This document shows positions 49,677-60,169 of a stretch of DNA of 64,000 nucleotides, piece after piece (position 1 is the stretch's first letter; the number at the start of each line of letters is the position of its first letter). Origin of the DNA: Vombatus ursinus (lineage: Eukaryota > Chordata > Mammalia > Diprotodontia > Vombatidae). The DNA lies in the NCBI RefSeq assembly GCF_900497805.2, contig NW_020949602.1, positions 62,001 through 126,000 on the forward strand. Reading direction: 5' to 3'. Below the pieces are notes generated by a model. The model ran no database searches. It was not told the DNA's origin and was given only the letters and a program-made list of their open reading frames with translations. Position numbers and translations under genes: made by a program.

Positions 49677-50074
49677 TCTGACACTCCCTGTTCTATGGCA
49701 CCCTGCCTCTTCCCCCACCCCCATCTGACACTCCCCGTTCTCAGGCCTCTCCACAGCTCTGACATCCTCTGTTCTAAGCTCCCTCCCAGCTCTGACACTC
49801 CCTGTTCTCAGGTCCCTCCCAACTCTGACACTCCCTGTTCTCAGGCCTCTCCACAGCTCTGACATCCCCTGTTCTAAGCTCCCTCCCAGCTCTGACACTC
49901 CCTGTTCTCAGGCCTCTCCACAGCTCTGACATCCTCTGTTCTAAGTTCCCTCCCAGCTCTGACATTCCATATTCTAAGGTCCCTCCCCACTCCGATATTC
50001 TGTTCCAAGGTCCTTTGCTGCTCCGATATTCTACATTGTAAGGTGTCTTCCAGCTCTGACAGTCTACTTCTGCA
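49677..50074 (-). repeat. 33-34-bp tandem array D (about 12 units)
   Basis: Reverse-orientation units such as CCCAGCTCTGACACTCCCTG + TTCTCAGG. A sense SINE-core piece (GTGGGGCAAATCACTTC) leads directly into it at 49660. Two unit types alternate in the centre. Confidence 0.95.
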
Positions 50075-50079
50075 TGACT

Positions 50080-50715
50080 CCTCTGGAGGAGAAAGGACAG
50101 CATGGCCTGGAGCCATGGGCAGAGATAGCGTGCTCTCCCCCTCCTCCCCCAGCCCCACCTGCCTCCTGCCCTCCCTCTGCTCCCTCATCTCTCTGCTGTG
50201 ACAGACTCTTGGCACAGGCTTTCCGGTTCCCTCCATCTGTCAGAAGTAGGCTCTGACAAAGTGTGAGAACTGCAATAAAGCCATCTCCTGAGCCCGGGGC
50301 CCCCCTACTCAGCAGCCTCAGGACCCGGCCCCCTGCTGCCTCACTCCTCATGGAGGGATGGAATGAGGGGGGTGATTTTGGGGGGAGGAGATGGACGGGT
50401 CTGAAGCTTGGGGTGACCAGGGGGCTCCAAGGCCATATCATCAGAGCTCAGTTCCCCCAAAAAGGCTCTGAGGGCAGCCCACGCTTGTACCAGCAGCAGA
50501 AAGCTTAGGAGGCTCGCTCCCCCAGATGTTGGCCACCAGGCAATGGGTCTCCTTCACCAGCAAGGCCTGCAGACGCTGTCTTAGGCCTGTGGAAATGGGG
50601 GCAGGGCCACAGAGCTCTCCAAGTGTCCAAGGATCTGCTGAGAGAGCTGTGGGTGTAATATATACAGGGAACCTGGTAACCTCGGACGCTTGGGTCATGC
50701 TTTATGACATTACCA
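50080..50715. other. single-copy intronic sequence
   Basis: GC-rich. No repeat or exon recognised. Confidence 0.35.
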
Positions 50716-50719
50716 GCAT

Positions 50720-51070
50720 ACAATTGATCCCTGCACTGGACTCCACCACAGCCCCAGGCCCTCCCTCTCTGCCAGCTCCTTCAGCCTCCTTTTCTACATT
50801 ATCTTCCCTCGTTAGACTGTAAGCTCTGGAGGGCAGAAATTAGCCTTCTTTTTCATATTTGTACCCCCCCCCCCACTTGGCACATAATAGGTGCTTAATA
50901 AATGTTTATTGGACAGATTGACTGACAAAGCACATTCTCAGTCAGTAACATGCTGATTCTCTCATCACCACCCTGGTGCAAGATTGGGTCCAAAAGCCAC
51001 CTCCTCCAGGAAGCCTGCCTTGATTTCTCCCAGCCAACAGGGTCCTCATGAAGCCCCATAGCACTCTGTC
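50720..51070 (+). repeat. L2 tail and second L2 piece
   Basis: TAGACTGTAAGCTCTGGAGG and AATAGGTGCTTAATAAATGT (to 50930), then CCTCCTCCAGGAAGCCTGCC (51000), which belongs upstream of the tail in L2 and so is a separate copy. Confidence 0.75.
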
Positions 51071-51074
51071 TCTA

Positions 51075-51187
51075 AGCTGGGAGAGATCTTGGAAAATTAC
51101 AGTTGGCATGGCCCTTAGAACAGAGAATATCAGAGCTGGGAGGGACCTTAGAGCATAGAATGTCAGGGCCGGGAAAGAACCTTGTGA
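51075..51187 (+). repeat. 33-bp tandem array E (about 3 units)
   Basis: TTAGAACAGAGAATATCAGA and neighbours. It ends abruptly at the LTR-like block. Confidence 0.8.
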
Positions 51188-51605
51188 GAAATGATTATTA
51201 ATAACCAATAAGTTGGGGAGATCCAGAGCTCTCCTCTTCTTCTAAAGCCCTGATTTTAAGAAGTTCAGCCTCTTGAAGGGCACTGCTGATAATGAGACTA
51301 GACTTTCTTGTTCAGACCCCACTGGGGGAGTAGCCATTGTGTTCTGGTCAGGTGTGGGTGGGGCCCACATTCTTTGCATAGATCCCCCAAGACTGGGGGT
51401 GATCTGGGCATAGAGATAAGTCTGTCCAAGGGTGACAGGATGTCACTCCCAGATTCTCACTGAACACCTACTCTTCTAAGGTTATATAAACTGTGAGCCC
51501 CCCCCCGCCAAGATTATCACAGCCAAATGACCATTATTTTATTAATAACATGCTGGCCTTATTAATAAAATGATTACATTACCTAGAAACTATGTCTGTT
51601 GAACC
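51188..51605 (+). mobile_element. possible solo LTR (fossil)
   Basis: A block of about 415 bp between arrays E and F begins TGATTATTAATAACC and ends near TCGTCACA. It has a TATA-like TATATAAAC near 51484 and an AATAAA-type signal near 51563, the order expected of an LTR. Family not recognised, no internal region, orientation tentative. Confidence 0.4.
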
Positions 51606-51621
51606 TTTTCAATCGTCACAG

Positions 51622-51828
51622 CCTAGAACAGAAAATGTCAGAAATGGGGAGGTGGGGTTTAGAATAGGAAATGTCAGAGCTTGGAGAGAGCTTAGAATAG
51701 GGAATGACAGATTTGGGAGGGAGCTCAGAACAGGAAATATCAGAGCTTGGAGAGAGCTTAGAATAGGGAATGACAGATTTGGGAAGGGTCTTAGAACAGG
51801 AAATATCAGAGCTAGGAGGGGCCTTAAA
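51622..51828 (+). repeat. 33-bp tandem array F (about 6 units)
   Basis: TTAGAATAGGGAATGACAGA and CAGAACAGGAAATATCAGAG units alternate. Confidence 0.93.
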
Positions 51829-51864
51829 GGACTCCACACACCAGGCAATGATAGGGGAAAGATC

Positions 51865-52015
51865 CCAGGCCTTGCTGTCAGGAGGCTCAGAATTCAGTTC
51901 CAACTTTACCACTCACTAGCCACATGACCTTGGGTAAGTCACCTCCCCACTGAGCTTCAGTTTCTTCTCATGTAAAATTGTAATACTAATCCTTTTACTG
52001 CCTACCTCATGAGGG
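51865..52015 (+). repeat. CORE-SINE
   Basis: CTAGCCACATGACCTTGGGT, ACTGCCTACCTCATGAGGG. Confidence 0.8.
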
Positions 52016-52019
52016 TTTT

Positions 52020-52835
52020 TTTAAAAATGCTTCGATCTGCACTCAGATGCCATCAGTTCTTTCTCTGGGGACGTATGGCATTTTTCATCCTAAGTCCTTC
52101 AGAGTTGTCTCGGATCATTGCAATGCTGAGAAGAGCTAAGTTATTCACAAGCTGATCATCGTACAACGTTGCTGTTACTTTGTGCACTTTCGCTTTGCAT
52201 CAGCTCAGTCTCTTCAGGTTTTTCCAAGAGCATCCTGCTCATCATTTCCCGTAGCACAATAGAAATGAGCTGCTATAAATATTCTTGTACATATAGGTCC
52301 TTTTCCTTTTCATTTTATATCTCTTTAGGGATACAGACCTAGTAGTGGTATTGCTGGGTCTAAGGGTATCATGGTTTTATAGCCCTTTGCGCATAGTTCC
52401 AAATTGCTCTAAAGAATGGTTAAATCTGTCCACAATTTTCATTTTTCCCACATCCCCTCCAATATTTGTCATTTACCTTTTCTGTCTTATTTGCCAATCT
52501 AATAGGTATGAGGTAGTACCTCAGAATTGTCTTAATTTGCATTCTCCACTCAGTAGTGAGTTAGAGTATTTTTTCATATGGCTACAGACAGCTTTGATTA
52601 CTTCATCTGAAAACTGATCATATCTTTGGTCATTTATCAATTGGGGAATGGCTCTTATTTTTATAAATTTGACTCAGTTCTCTAAATGAGAAATGAGGCC
52701 TTTATTGCAGAAACTTGCTTCAAAATGTTTTTCACGGTTACTACTGCTAACTGTGTTTCCCTCCATACCATTCCCGTCACCCCTATTTATTCTACTCTCT
52801 CTCCTTTCACCCTGTCCCTCATGAGGGCTGTTTTA
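52020..52835 (-). mobile_element. LINE-1 ORF2/3' region fragment
   Basis: Antisense L1: GATGCCATCAGTTCTTTCTC, GAGCTGCTATAAATATTCTT, GGTATTGCTGGGTCTAAGGG, TTGCCAATCTAATAGGTATG, TTATCAATTGGGGAATGGCT. Compared with related L1 copies, a stretch corresponding to the TGGTATATGAATG-like segment is missing near 52265. Confidence 0.88.
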
Positions 52836-53094
52836 GGGATCAGAATCACAGGATTCTATGTTAGGGCTGGAAAGGATCTTTGCTCAAATGAGCTCAGCCA
52901 AGTAAAAGTGGTTGAAAGCACTCTACAGCCCTCAGCTGTTAACACGGAGGAGGGAGATGCAATCGCCCAAGAAGGGTCTGAGGAGGAAGGGCCCCTCGTA
53001 CAAGAAGAGAAGGGTTTCAAAGGGCAAAGACAAGGTTGGGTCCCCGTGTGCTCCAGGCAGGAGGCATGAGGACAGGACAAACAGCCGGGAGTCT

Positions 53095-53470
53095 GGTTTG
53101 GACGGAATCGACCACATAGAGGGGAGTAACGAGAATTAAGACTAGAAAAATAGATTGGGGCCAAGACGGGAAGGGCCTTGAATGCCAGGCTAAAAATATC
53201 ATTCTGTCCTGGAAGTAAGAGGGAATGACTGAAGATTGTTCTGAGAGGTCCAAAGGGGGCACAGTCAGAACAAACCTAGGAAAGATTGCTTTGTCGGCAT
53301 GTGCAGAAGGGATTGGAGCTGGGAAAGCCTTGAGGCAGGGAAACCAGTTAGGTGGTAAGGAGGCAGGCAAGGGTGGCAGCTGGGTGAGTGGACAGAGGAG
53401 GGGACAGGAGATGGTGAGGAGGCAAGGTCAGCATCACTGGCAACTGATCCGTTGGGACGCTTAGGGAAGA
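53095..53470 (-). repeat. L2 LINE fragment
   Basis: GGAAGGGCCTTGAATGCCAG, GGCAGGGAAACCAGTTAGGT: L2 C-terminal region reversed. Related to 12770. Confidence 0.6.
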
Positions 53471-53859
53471 CTTGGGGATGACCGTCAAGGTCACAGACCT
53501 GGCAATTTGGAGGCCTGGGGTCTACACCACCCAAAATAGGGAGGTTAGAAGGAGGGGCAGGTTTGGGCCTGGGTGGAGAAGACAAGCTTTAGGGGGGCGG
53601 GGCGAGACCTCCTAGCCGAAAACACATGTCCCAAAAAACAAAATGGAAAGACGCCAAAATCAGTGAAGCGGGAGCCAGCTGTCAGCAGGCCTTGTTAAGG
53701 CAGGATGGAGGACCAGCTGGGGCTTAATGAGATCATCAGAATCCTGCTTCCTGGACGGGAGCTTGTCTGTGAGTGGCAGGGGACAGACTGAGCAGAACAA
53801 CCCCAAAGGCATCTCAAGGGTCTGTTGTGGAAAGGAGTCTGAGCTGGCGGGGGACCGGG

Positions 53860-54165
53860 GCCATTCTGGGGTCCAACCCCTCATTTTATGGGACTGAGAG
53901 AAATGAAGACACGCGTCCAAAGTCACAGAGCTGGCAGGCAGAAGTCAAGATGAAGCCCGGGCCTTCCATCTCTAAGACATGCGCTTCCCAATAGGATTGC
54001 TGTTCTAGGTACCCACCATTCTAGCATTCCAGGGTCCTTAGAAGTCACTGCTTTAGAAAACTAGGCTCCAAAGAGGTCACACAGGGAGTAAGTAGCAGAG
54101 TCAGGATTCACACTCAGGGTCTCTGACTTCAAATCCAGTGTTGTTTCAATATACCAAGATGCCTC
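53860..54165 (-). repeat. two SINE fragments
   Basis: AAAGTCACAGAGCTGGCAGG at 53920 and AGGTCACACAGGGAGTAAGT at 54075. Confidence 0.75.
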
Positions 54166-54169
54166 CCAC

Positions 54170-54815
54170 TTCTCCAACTCTGCCATCCTGGGGTTCTATG
54201 ATTCTAGCACTCTGGGGTATTCTGTGCCCCTCCCAACGTCAGTGGGGCAAGCCTCCTGACCCCTACGGTCCATGGCCTTCCACAGCTTCTACCTGAAGAT
54301 TCCCTGTGGGCCAGATGGCTCTGTGGGGGTCCGGCCAAGGGATGGCACCTGCTGCCCCGCCAGACCCAATACTGTGTAATGACTTCCCAGCAGCCCTAGC
54401 CTTGGACTGAAACTCAGAGCACAGTTATCACTCCCCCTCCCCCAACACACCTCCATTCATTAGCTCAGGGCTCAGGATGGTTGAAAGCTCGCTACGAGAC
54501 CCATAGGAGTTCTCCAACCCACCAGGATGGCCCACAGCCATCCACGTGAGCACATGAGGCTGCCGTCTCATGACTCAGCCGTACATCAGCCATGGTATGT
54601 ATGCAGCTCTTGGCTACAGCCAGGACACAACCTTGAGATCCCTGGCCCATCACACCTGCCATTTCATCTGTCCCTGTGAATGTCCCTAAGCAAGCCTCCT
54701 GCCCCCAGCCGTGGCACTATCTGGAAGGGGATGGGGGCTGCTTCTTTGGACCTCCACCTCCAGCTTAGAGTGTCCCTGAAGAACCCGGGCCCCACACTGA
54801 CGCCCTGGAGAGTTC
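54170..54815. other. single-copy intronic sequence
   Basis: Starts with a few CR1-tail-like TTCTATGATTCTAGC motifs. The rest has no repeat or exon signature. Confidence 0.35.
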
Positions 54816-54824
54816 CTCTAGAGC

Positions 54825-55075
54825 GGGGTTCCTAACCTGGGTCTCCAGATACATTTTAGACACAGGGAGGTCCATGAACTTGGATAGCTGTGGATATTTT
54901 TCACTAATCTCAAACAAGATAATATTTGCAGAGTGTTTAGCACACTGGCCTATAGAGGGGACTACCGTTTCCTTCCCTCCCCCTTCAATTTTCCAAAACC
55001 ATGGTTCTGACAAGGGGCCCTTGGGCCTCACCAGGCCTGCCAGCGGGGTCAGGGCCCAGCCAAGAGAGGCCTTGC
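54825..55075 (+). mobile_element. hAT-type non-autonomous transposon
   Basis: GGGGTTCCTAACCTGGGTCT, GGTCCATGAACTTGGATAGC, GGATATTTTTCACTAATCTC, CAAAACCATGGTTCTGACAA. Confidence 0.7.
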
Positions 55076-55254
55076 TCTAGTCCAGAAGCGGGAAGCTGTG
55101 GCCCCAGGGTAACTGGTGGCTCTGTGGATAGGGCCCCCCCAAGCTCAGGACCGTGCAGGAGCACAGATGGGGCCCAGCAAAGGGGCTGAGCCATCTGTCA
55201 ACCATTTGGTTTTTGGTCCAAACCTATCCTGAGCCAATCTCTGATGCCACATGA

Positions 55255-55375
55255 GGGATATGAGCTTCGCCTCCACTGTGTAATCTAGGACTCCCTAAAG
55301 CAGTTTTCTTGTCTGTGATCTAGGCAACCACAAGGTCTTCTCCAGCTTCAAACTGAGGCCCCCATGATTTTTAGA
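55255..55375 (+). repeat. diverged SINE 3' half
   Basis: GTGTAATCTAGGACTCCCTA, TTCTTGTCTGTGATCTAGGC. Confidence 0.5.
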
Positions 55376-55409
55376 GGCAGAAAGGGCAACCCCTCCATTC
55401 CACAAATAG

Positions 55410-55700
55410 GGATCAGAATAGGAAACGACCCCAGAGGTCACCAAGTTCAACCTCTTCATTTTACAGGTGAGGAAACTGAGACCCAGAGATGTACAGTGAC
55501 TTGCCCAAGGTCACACACGGAGGATATTAATTAGAATTCGAACCCAGATCACCCGCCTTGACATCTGACACCATCACTCATGACAACCTTCTGGGGAAGG
55601 CACCCAAGATTCCAGGGTTGCCCACTTAATCAACATGAACACCAAGGCTTAGAGGAAAGGTAACTTGACCAAAGACACACAGCAAATTGCAAGGACAACA
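55410..55700 (-). repeat. two SINEs in tandem
   Basis: GTGAGGAAACTGAGACCCAG at 55470 and ACCAAGGCTTAGAGGAAAGG at 55641. The first carries GACCCCAGAGGTCACCAAGT, the CR1-like tail. Confidence 0.8.
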
Positions 55701-55997
55701 CCTCCTTTGCCTGCAGCGCGCCTGGAGAGTCCTGGCCCTGGCTGTGCGCTGGGAGGAAAGGTGGCTGTTCTCATTTCACCAAGAAGCCGCAGGAGCCCGG
55801 CCTCTCGGCTTGCTCCCAGCTGCACCTCGCTGATCGACATTACAGCCGCTTCTCCGGCAGAGCACGTGACCTCTCTCACTAAGCACCCACACGTCCCCAG
55901 ACCCTGGGCTCAGGCCGGAAGCTACAGGCTTGGGAAGCATGTTGACCGTCAGCCCTGTGCTGACTGTGGCCAGGCTATCCTGAGCCTAATTATTTCA

Positions 55998-56392
55998 CAG
56001 AATGTCAGAGCTGGGAGGGGCTTGGGAACAGGGGATGTCAGAGCTGGGAGGGGCTTGAGAACAGAGGATGTCAGGGCTGGGAGGGGCTTGAGAACAGGGG
56101 ATGTCAGAGCTGGGAGGGTCCTGAGAACAGGGGATGTCAGAGCTGGGAGGGGCTTGAGAACAGAGGATGTCAGGGCTGAGAGGGAGCTTAGAACAGGGAA
56201 TGTCAGGGCTGGGAGGGTCCTGAAAACAGGGGATGTCAGAGCTGGGAGGGGCTTGAGAACAGAGGAGGTCAGGGCTGAGAGGGAGCCTAGAACAGGAGAT
56301 GTCAGAGCTGGGAGGGGCTTGAGAACAGAAAATAAATATCAGAGCTGAGAGGGACCTTAGAACAGAGCATGTCAGAGCCAGGAGGGGCCTTG
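55998..56392 (+). repeat. 33-bp tandem array G (about 12 units)
   Basis: GGGGATGTCAGAGCTGGGAG + GGGCTTGAGAACA units. Because 33 is divisible by 3 the array sustains a 227-residue open frame with an 11-residue repeat (RAGRGLRTEDV), which is not a gene. Confidence 0.96.
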
Positions 56393-56399
56393 AAACCTA

Positions 56400-56990
56400 T
56401 TATAGAGAACAGAGGCATTACCAGCTATCTAATTGAAATCCTTCACTTCACAAAAAAGGGAACCAGCTCCCAGGAACAAAAAGTCCCCCAGAAACCTGGT
56501 GGCACAACCCACCTCTGCAACCCAGTGGTCAGTGGGGGTAACAGCCCCAAAGGAGTCTCTAAGAATACAAGAATCTCCCCCAACCCCCGTCCTCCGCCCC
56601 GCCTCTCCACCAGCCTTTCTGTCCACTGCAGCCCCTTTCCAAGCCCAAGAGCCCTTCTCCCTCAGGGTCTGGAGCATGGCCTGGGAAACAGAGAAGCCAG
56701 CCCTCTCAGGGAGAAGGTGAGGGGTGGAGATGGGATCCTGACTGTTAATGAGAACAGCCAAGGGCCCCCAGCCCTCCCAAACTGAAGTCAGAGATCCTGC
56801 GTGTGCACCTGCGGTGACCCAGATGAGACAACAAGAGCGGGGTGGGCACTCCTCCTGTAAAGATTCTGCCCAGGCTTTTGCTGATTACAGTCGGCTAGAA
56901 TGCCAGTACCCGGTGCCCCAGAGGTAAAGGGAACTCAGCTTCCTTCTCTCCAGATCCAATGTCAGTGTGAAATACTGTTTCACACATGGG
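56400..56990. other. single-copy intronic sequence
   Basis: No recognisable repeat, RNA gene or exon. Confidence 0.35.
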
Positions 56991-56995
56991 GGGAG

Positions 56996-57228
56996 GGGAG
57001 GCCTAGACCCAAGAGTTCATCAGCATAGGGAACTCCCAGCGTGAAAACTCCCTCTGCCAACTTGGGCAATGTCTGCAACTTGCAGGCCTGGAGTCACCAG
57101 GAACATGGAGAGGGTAAGGGACTTGCCCACGATCACACGGCCAGGATGGAGCAGAGTCAGCACTTGAACCCAGGCCTTTCTGACTCCAAGGCCAGCTCTG
57201 CATCCACTAAGCCACACTGCCTCTTCCC
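56996..57228 (-). repeat. CORE-SINE with MIR3-like tail, near full length
   Basis: AGGGAACTCCCAGCGTGAAA, CTGCAACTTGCAGGCCTGGA, ACTTGCCCACGATCACACGG, ATCCACTAAGCCACACTGCC. Confidence 0.88.
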
Positions 57229-57304
57229 TGAGCTCATTAGACATTGAATGTTTGCTGAGTAAGAATATTGGAATTTGTAGTGTCTGGGAAGGTATGTGAT
57301 TGCC

Positions 57305-57420
57305 CTGCCCGATTATATGCTCTCTGAGGGCAGGGAGCCTTCCCTGGTCTATCTAAACTCTGCTTGGAACAAAGGTTCTGAACATAGCAGAGGCTTCACA
57401 AATGTTCTCTGAATGAAAAC
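57305..57420 (+). repeat. L2 3' tail
   Basis: GCTCTCTGAGGGCAGGGAGC, AATGTTCTCTGAATGAA. Confidence 0.8.
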
Positions 57421-57454
57421 GAGGTCCAAAATGGAAAGAGTATGCCCTCGTCCG

Positions 57455-57662
57455 GCCACCAGGTGGCGCCAAAGTGCATGGAGTCAAGAAGACATCTTCC
57501 TGAGTTCAAATCTAGCCTCCAACACTTACTGTGTGACCCTGGGCAAGTCACTTCACCCTCATCTGTGAAACGAGCTAGAGAAGGAAGTGGCGAACCACTC
57601 CAGTATCCTGGCCAAGAAGACCCCAGATGGGGTCATGGAGAGCTGGACACGACTCGACAAGG
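57455..57662 (+). repeat. MAR1 CORE-SINE with RTE-like tail
   Basis: CGAGCTAGAGAAGGAAGTGG, CCAGTATCCTGGCCAAGAAG, TGGACACGACTCGACAAGG. Confidence 0.9.
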
Positions 57663-58124
57663 TACTTTGTATTCCTTCATGTGTCGAAGCCCCCAAATTG
57701 CTGTTATTTCTCATGCCTGGAGGACATGAACCGGGGTATTCCAGGCTCCAAGGCCAGCTCCAGCCACTAAACCACACTGTCTCTAGGCTAAAATGCAAAC
57801 TACTCGGCCCGGCGCCATCCCACCCCAACCTTCCTGGCCAGCGCAAGTCTACGTGACCTCCGTGACCAAAGAGCCGGCTGGTCGGGGACCCTGCTACTCC
57901 CCAAATCTGGCGTCCCATCGCCTACGTGTGGGCACTCGTCTGACGTCACCTCTAACTGCTAATGGCACGAAGCACCTCTGTCTTCCTTCCACACTCACCC
58001 CCCTTCCTGAGGCCTGTCAGCTGGAAGTCGTCTGTCTCTTCTCCTTATTCTACTGCTGTGTGTACCTGGAACATGGTGGCCCAGGCAGCTCATGGCCCTG
58101 GAGGCTGCCCGGAGAGGCCCAGGG

Positions 58125-58570
58125 GTCAGGACTGGGGAGGTGACTGCTCTACTCCAGCCACATCTGGAGAGCCGGGCTCAATTCCTGGACCACCTTTTAG
58201 GAAGGACACTGACTGAGCTGGAAAATGCACCCAGAGGGCAACCAGGAAGGCGGAGCGCCCCAACGGGATGCGATGAAGTAGACGTTGTCAGCTAAGGGGA
58301 GACTGGGGGACGCCGGCTGTCTTTCAGCAACCAAAAGGCTGTCAAGCAGAGGAGGGACAAGCGGTGTTCAGCTTGGCCCCAGAGGACAGAACTGGGAAGG
58401 CTACAAGAGGCCCATGTGGGCTTGTCATCAGGAAAAGCATCTCCTAGTTCGAGCCGTCCCACAGGAGGATGGGCCGCCGAGGAGGCTCTCCCAGGAGGTC
58501 TTCCAGCAGGGCCTGGAGAGCTGCTCGTCTGGGACGCTACAATGGGGATAGTTTTTCTGCGTGTGGGTGG
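58125..58570 (+). repeat. CR1/L3 LINE fragment
   Basis: CCACATCTGGAGAGCCGGGC, CCTTTTAGGAAGGACACTGA, CAGAGGGCAACCAGGAAGGC, TTGGCCCCAGAGGACAGAAC: CR1 sense order over 440 bp. Confidence 0.8.
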
Positions 58571-58794
58571 CTGTCCAGATGGTCATCTCCAGAGCTCAGA
58601 GGTAAGCCCCACTTCTCCACCCCCTGAGCCCTCCCCAGGCTGCAAGCAGCTCTCATTTCCATGAACCAGAGCCTAGAAAGCAGACCTCCCTTCCAAGGCC
58701 AGCACCACCTTCATCCCTGGCAAGAGGGGTCTGGTGGGACGCCTTGGGGCTAACACCCTGCTCTTCCTGGAATCTCAGGTTTAGAAGGGAAGGG

Positions 58795-59045
58795 GCCTAA
58801 GAGACCACCCAGTCCTACCACACCTGAACAAGAATACTTCCGATAGCCCCTGCATGTAGACTTCCAGTGATGGGGAACTCACCACCTTCCAAGGCAGGTC
58901 ATTTCACTGCTGGGCAGCTCTAACTATTTTGGACGCTTCTCTTCTCCTCTTCAGGCTTAAACCTCCCTAGTTCCTTCAACAGTCTTTATGTGCCATGATC
59001 TTTAGCCTCTTCCCCTGAGCAATCTGAAGTCTGAGGTTCTACAGG
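58795..59045 (-). repeat. CR1/L3 LINE fragment
   Basis: ACACCTGAACAAGAATACTT, CCAGTGATGGGGAACTCACC, CCTAGTTCCTTCAACAGTCT. Confidence 0.8.
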
Positions 59046-59079
59046 GCCCTAGGATGAATAGGCATACACTCCCAACAGT

Positions 59080-59780
59080 AGTGAGGATGGCCATCAGCCA
59101 TCACTGAGGATGAAGTGGCCCAGCACTTAATGTCTTTAACGGATGAAGACACTGGATAAAGACACCGATGGCTTATAACGAAATTTGTGGATAACACTAA
59201 GCCAGGAGGGATGGCTTTCCAATACAACATCATGGATTTCAAGCTAGAAGGGACAATGAAGGCCATCAAGTTCAACCCCTTCCATTTTACAAATGAGGAA
59301 ATTGAGGCTGAGCTAGGTTAAGCCCAGAGTCACACTTCTACTGTCTGAGGCAGGATTTGAACTCGGGTCTTCCCGACACCAAGCCCAGCACACCACCCAG
59401 TGTGCTATCCAGGATGAATGACTGGATTGACTTCCCAAAAGATCTTGACAGGCTGGAACTTTGGGTCAATCTAGTAAGATGAAATTTAATAAGGATAAAA
59501 GTAAAGTCCTACCCCTTGGGTTCAAAAAATCAATGACATAAATACAAGATGGTTCCCATGAAAAAGGGCATAGGGTCCAAACTCAATATGAGTCAACTGT
59601 ATGACATGGCAAGTCACAGCTTTGGCCTCTTTAAGAGAGAAAGGAAGGTGACTATTGCACTGGCCTGTCTTAGCCAGGCCACAACAAACAGAAGTACTGT
59701 TTTCAACAGTACTGGGAGCAGGACCAGAAGAACAAAACCAGAACAGGTCCTGGCGTATGAGAAAGAACTGGACAAGATCA
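59080..59780 (+). repeat. CR1/L3 LINE, interrupted by a SINE
   Basis: 59080-59225 (GATAACACTAAGCCAGGAGG) and 59410-59780 (AAAAGATCTTGACAGGCTGG, AAGATGAAATTTAATAAGGA, GGGTTCAAAAAATCAATGAC, AAACTCAATATGAGTCAACT). An upstream segment of CR1 relative to the copy at 58125. Confidence 0.85.
59226..59410 (-). repeat. CORE-SINE inside CR1/L3
   Basis: GGATTTCAAGCTAGAAGGGA, ATGAGGAAATTGAGGCTGAG, ACCACCCAGTGTGCTATCC. Confidence 0.85.
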
Positions 59781-59782
59781 GA

Positions 59783-59925
59783 GGTTCTCAACCTGGGCTC
59801 CATGAATGTGTTTTTAAAAATGTTTTCATATCTGTACTTCAATAGAATTGGTTTCCTTTGTAATCCTATGTATTGCATTTTATGCAAGCATTTAAAAATA
59901 TGATTCTGTACTACTAATTGTGGTT
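59783..59925 (+). mobile_element. hAT-type non-autonomous transposon
   Basis: GAGGTTCTCAACCTGGGCTC, TTTTTAAAAATGTTTTCATA, TTGTAATCCTATGTATTGCA, AAATATGATTCTGTACTACT. Confidence 0.72.
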
Positions 59926-60168
59926 GTTGGTCAGTCATTTCAGTCATGTCTGAAAATCCATTTTGGGTTTTATTGGAAAAGATACTGGAGTGGTTTGCCA
60001 TTTCCTTCTTCAGCTCATTTTACAGATGAGGAAACTGAGGCAAACAGGGTGCAGTGACTTGCCTAGAATAATGCAGCAAGTACACATCTGAGGCCATATT
60101 TGAACTCAGGAAGATGAGTCTTTCTGACTCCTGGCCCAATGCTCTAAGCACTGGGCAACTAACTGTCC
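59925..60168 (-). repeat. MAR1 CORE-SINE with RTE-like tail
   Basis: GTTGGTCAGTCATTTCAGTC, GAAAAGATACTGGAGTGGTT, ATGAGGAAACTGAGGCAAAC, CTGGGCAACTAACTGTCC. Confidence 0.92.
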
Positions 60169-60169
60169 T

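Noticed and set aside
49077-49898. 273-residue minus-strand open frame
   Set aside because: Made from array D plus the (GGAA)n tract read as Ser/Pro/Leu-rich sequence. Low complexity, not a gene.
49677-50074. Regular 33-bp repeats resembling a CRISPR array
   Set aside because: Units are contiguous without spacers, in a mammalian intron.
55665-56348. 227-residue plus-strand open frame with an 11-residue repeat
   Set aside because: The frame stays open only because the 33-bp array unit is a multiple of three. Other arrays of the same unit give unrelated frames and there is no start context or domain.
57800-58120. Modest CpG enrichment considered as the LRP8 promoter and first exon
   Set aside because: No signal-peptide exon, donor site or LA1 exon nearby. 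The interval contains L2-like text and leads into a CR1 fragment.
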